Shown here piece by piece: positions 62,002-64,000 of a DNA stretch of 64,000 bases. This DNA is from Arachidicoccus sp050436765. GTDB lineage: Bacteria > Bacteroidota > Bacteroidia > Chitinophagales > Chitinophagaceae. Each line of letters begins with the position of its first letter. The first letter of the stretch is position 1. The stretch covers positions 15,460 to 79,459 of the forward strand of contig NZ_JBNQGD010000199.1 of NCBI RefSeq assembly GCF_050436765.1, read 5' to 3'. The notes under the pieces were generated by a model. It was given only the letters and a program-made list of their open reading frames with translations. It was not told the DNA's origin and searched no databases. Made by a program: the position numbers and the translations under genes.

Positions 62002-63081
62002 TTGTCTTCAAATATTTACACCATTATTATGGCAGGCGGCGTTGGCAGCAGGTTCTGGCCACAAAGCCGCGAAAGAAAACCCAAACAATTTATTGATATT
62101 TTGGGTGTAGGAAAATCGCTGATGCAAATGACTTGGGATCGGGCAGTGAAATTTTCTACGAAAGAAAACGTTATCATATTAACCAATAGCCTCTATGAAA
62201 ATTTGATAGCAACACATCTGCCCGATGCACTAAAAGAGAATATTTTAACAGAGCCCTCACGTAATAATACGGCGCCCTGTATTGCTTATGCTGCCTTTAA
62301 GTTATATCAAAAAGATCCGGAGGCGACTATGATTATTTTGCCTTCTGATCATTTGATTTTAAAAGAAGAGACTTATTATCAGAAAATAAAAACTGCGACG
62401 CAATTTCTTCAAAAAAATGAGGCGCTTTTGACCTTGGGCATACAGCCTTCAAGGCCAGATACCGGTTATGGATATATTCAGTATTTTGATAATCAGGACG
62501 AAGTGAAAAAAGTTTTGTCTTTTAAAGAAAAACCTGATGCAGATACTGCGAAAAAATATATTGCAGAAGGAAGCTATTTGTGGAATGCGGGCATTTTCAT
62601 TTGGAAGGCAAAAGACGTAATTGCTGCATTTGAGAAATACTCACCGGAGCTTTTTCAGATTTTCAATCAGGGAAATTCTTTTTATAATACAGAAAGCGAA
62701 AAAAGTTTTATCGAGAATAACTACCCGAACAGTCCAAATATTTCCATTGATTATGCAATAATGGAGAAGGCCGAAAATGTGTTTACAATTCCCTCTGATG
62801 TTGGCTGGAGTGATTTGGGGACTTGGACTTCCCTATGGAGTGCAAAAGAAAAAGATGCGAATAATAATGCGGTTACGAATGCAGAAAACACCCTATTAGA
62901 AAACACGACTAACTCTATTATTTCTGCTCAAAAGGAAAAATTGGTAGTAATTAATGGATTGGACGATTTTATTGTAGTGGACGAGAAAGATGTATTATTA
63001 ATCTACCCTAAGTCTAAAGAACAAGAGATTAAAAAGGTTACTCAGACAATCAAAGATAAAAAAGCTAACAAGCATTTATAA
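62002..63081 (+). CDS. Mannose-1-phosphate guanylyltransferase
   Basis: A 359-residue nucleotidyltransferase making GDP-mannose from mannose-1-phosphate and GTP, for surface polysaccharide or glycoprotein. The N-terminal signature IIMAGGVGSRFWPQSRERKPKQF appears in pieces at about 8-30; ILPSDHLI and the FKEKPD motif follow, then the VGWSDLGTW motif. The class II isomerase domain of bifunctional ManC is lacking. The start is TTG at 62002, since the conserved YTIIMAGG strand begins before the first in-frame ATG (62029). It lies 33 bp after the aldo/keto reductase. Confidence 0.94.
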   Translation: MSSNIYTIIMAGGVGSRFWPQSRERKPKQFIDILGVGKSLMQMTWDRAVKFSTKENVIILTNSLYENLIATHLPDALKENILTEPSRNNTAPCIAYAAFKLYQKDPEATMIILPSDHLILKEETYYQKIKTATQFLQKNEALLTLGIQPSRPDTGYGYIQYFDNQDEVKKVLSFKEKPDADTAKKYIAEGSYLWNAGIFIWKAKDVIAAFEKYSPELFQIFNQGNSFYNTESEKSFIENNYPNSPNISIDYAIMEKAENVFTIPSDVGWSDLGTWTSLWSAKEKDANNNAVTNAENTLLENTTNSIISAQKEKLVVINGLDDFIVVDEKDVLLIYPKSKEQEIKKVTQTIKDKKANKHL

Positions 63082-63150
63082 AAGTTGTTTTAAATTAGCC
63101 CCCACTTACGGATTAATAAAAGACACAATTATTATAAAATATATTCCCGA

Positions 63151-64000
63151 ATGCAACCATCCACTAGTAACACGTTGGCTCAATTTAAGAATAAAGTAGG
63201 AATTAGATTTCAGCTTTACAACAGTTTATTTACTTCTTTGCCATTTCATCGAATTGAAAAGACCGGGATCTTACTCTCTTTATTTTTGATTCATTGTGAA
63301 GAAGGATTCAAAAATTCAAAAAGTCCCGTGGAACTTATTGATAGCTTTTTGCTACAGTACACTTCATTAACCAAAGAAAGCGACCAACTTGATTTGTTGT
63401 TCCGCTTTATTCAATTTGCAGAAAGACAAGTTGTACTATTTGATGCACTGGAAGATGCCTCATTTTCCTCTGTCCAAGATATGAAAGGACATGGTACAAT
63501 GAAACAGTTGCAGGCACAGGTGCTCGATCAGGAAAAAGAAGAAGAACTCGCAAAAAAACTGAAAGATTTCTCTGTAAGGCTTGTATTGACAGCACATCCA
63601 ACACAATTTTATCCAGGGGAAGTATTAGGCATTATCAATGATTTATCTAAGTCATTGCAGGAAAGTAATACACAAAATGTAAATGCTTATTTGCAACAAT
63701 TAGCTAAGACTCCCTTCTTGAAAAAGCAAAAGCCAACTCCTTATGACGAAGCGATGAGCCTCATTTGGTATTTGGAAAATGTATTTTATCAGGCCTCCGG
63801 TAAAATTGTAGCCAACTTACTTGAGCAATTTCCGGAAATTTTAGGAGATGATACAGCTATTATTCGTATGGGTTTCTGGCCTGGTGGAGATCGCGACGGC
63901 AATCCTTTTGTAGAGTCTGATACAACCTTGTTAGTAGCTGAACAATTGAATCGCTCCATTTTACACTGTTATTATAAAGATAATCGTAAAATGCGGCATA
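63151..64000 (+). CDS. ppc: Phosphoenolpyruvate carboxylase (C-terminus beyond window)
   Basis: The first 283 residues of a PEP carboxylase, which forms oxaloacetate from PEP and bicarbonate to refill the TCA cycle. The catalytic His149 is in VLTAHPTQF, and GFWPGGDRDGNPFV is the second family signature. The start ATG at 63151 gives an N-terminus without the usual regulatory phosphorylation site of plant enzymes, as expected. About two thirds of the protein lies to the right of the window. Confidence 0.94.
   Translation, partial: MQPSTSNTLAQFKNKVGIRFQLYNSLFTSLPFHRIEKTGILLSLFLIHCEEGFKNSKSPVELIDSFLLQYTSLTKESDQLDLLFRFIQFAERQVVLFDALEDASFSSVQDMKGHGTMKQLQAQVLDQEKEEELAKKLKDFSVRLVLTAHPTQFYPGEVLGIINDLSKSLQESNTQNVNAYLQQLAKTPFLKKQKPTPYDEAMSLIWYLENVFYQASGKIVANLLEQFPEILGDDTAIIRMGFWPGGDRDGNPFVESDTTLLVAEQLNRSILHCYYKDNRKMRH

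Noticed and set aside
1..64000. Defence island, prophage, toxin-antitoxin or secondary-metabolite cluster
   Set aside because: All genes can be placed in housekeeping, metabolic, envelope or transport families; no nuclease-helicase, integrase, phage structural or NRPS/PKS genes are present.

Overview
The window is a chromosomal segment of a low-GC Bacteroidota bacterium, probably of the Chitinophagaceae type. The lineage call rests on gene content and promoter grammar. Gene content includes an IspG with the long insert, type-B L31, LytS/LytTR pairs, Bat proteins, a HME-RND metal pump with a small exported partner, GH20 with PA14, and a futalosine-type UbiD. At least fifteen genes are preceded by the Bacteroidota -7 element TAnnTTTG, often followed by C, and several have TTTG about 19-20 bp further upstream. 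It is mostly housekeeping and metabolic sequence. I see no CRISPR array, rRNA, prophage, insertion sequence or recognisable defence island. One tRNA (Leu, anticodon UAG) is present, and one 10-N assembly gap lies inside an ABC-F gene, so the source is a draft assembly.

Layout. 1-4.6 kb (minus): a partial M13 metallopeptidase lipoprotein, then a REC-like / pirin / pirin / GNAT operon. 4.8-8.6 kb: an acyl-CoA reductase and a ferredoxin diverging from a palindromic promoter, then TetR and a FabF paralogue. 8.8-14.5 kb: FMN-dependent 2-hydroxyacid dehydrogenase, a radical SAM protein, MtaB, dodecin, Mrp. 14.8-19.1 kb: a carboxypeptidase-regulatory-like exported protein with GH20 hexosaminidase, and a C1 peptidase. 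19.5-26.6 kb: FtsK, then a panB-lytS-lytTR-DUF2520 run and a DUF3347 protein. 26.6-32.6 kb: BatC/BatB remnant of a Bat operon, a class D beta-lactamase-like lipoprotein without its catalytic residues, Bcp, UbiD, acyl-CoA thioesterase. 32.6-38.5 kb: small lipoprotein, Crp-like regulator, membrane protein, MFS exporter, isochorismatase-fold protein, and a second M13 peptidase interrupted by one in-frame stop. 38.6-46 kb: ABC-F, ThrS, lipoprotein-type Tpx, FUSC-like protein, IspG, DUF2007. 46.4-51.8 kb: tRNA-Leu and the protein quality-control cluster tig-clpP-clpP-clpX, then L31. 51.8-58.1 kb (minus): an HME-RND metal efflux operon. 58.2-64 kb: ClC family protein, RuvB, aldo/keto reductase, mannose-1-phosphate guanylyltransferase, partial PEP carboxylase.

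How the genes work together. Tig, two ClpP paralogues and ClpX form a folding and degradation module. The RND pump, adaptor, outer-membrane channel and small exported protein form a divalent-metal export system. PanB may be paired with a DUF2520 dehydrogenase for pantoate synthesis. TetR may control the FabF paralogue.

Most noteworthy signals: a 43-nt intergenic repeat (39/43 identical) about 100-120 bp upstream of both panB and clpP; an 18-bp perfect palindrome that is two face-to-face -7 promoter elements; a GC-rich, hairpin-dense non-coding stretch between clpX and rpmE; several proteins whose family-defining catalytic or ligand residues are replaced (class D beta-lactamase-like, isochorismatase-fold, receiver-like, ClC, Mrp); and the nonsense codon in the second M13 gene. 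None amounts to a clearly new multi-gene system.
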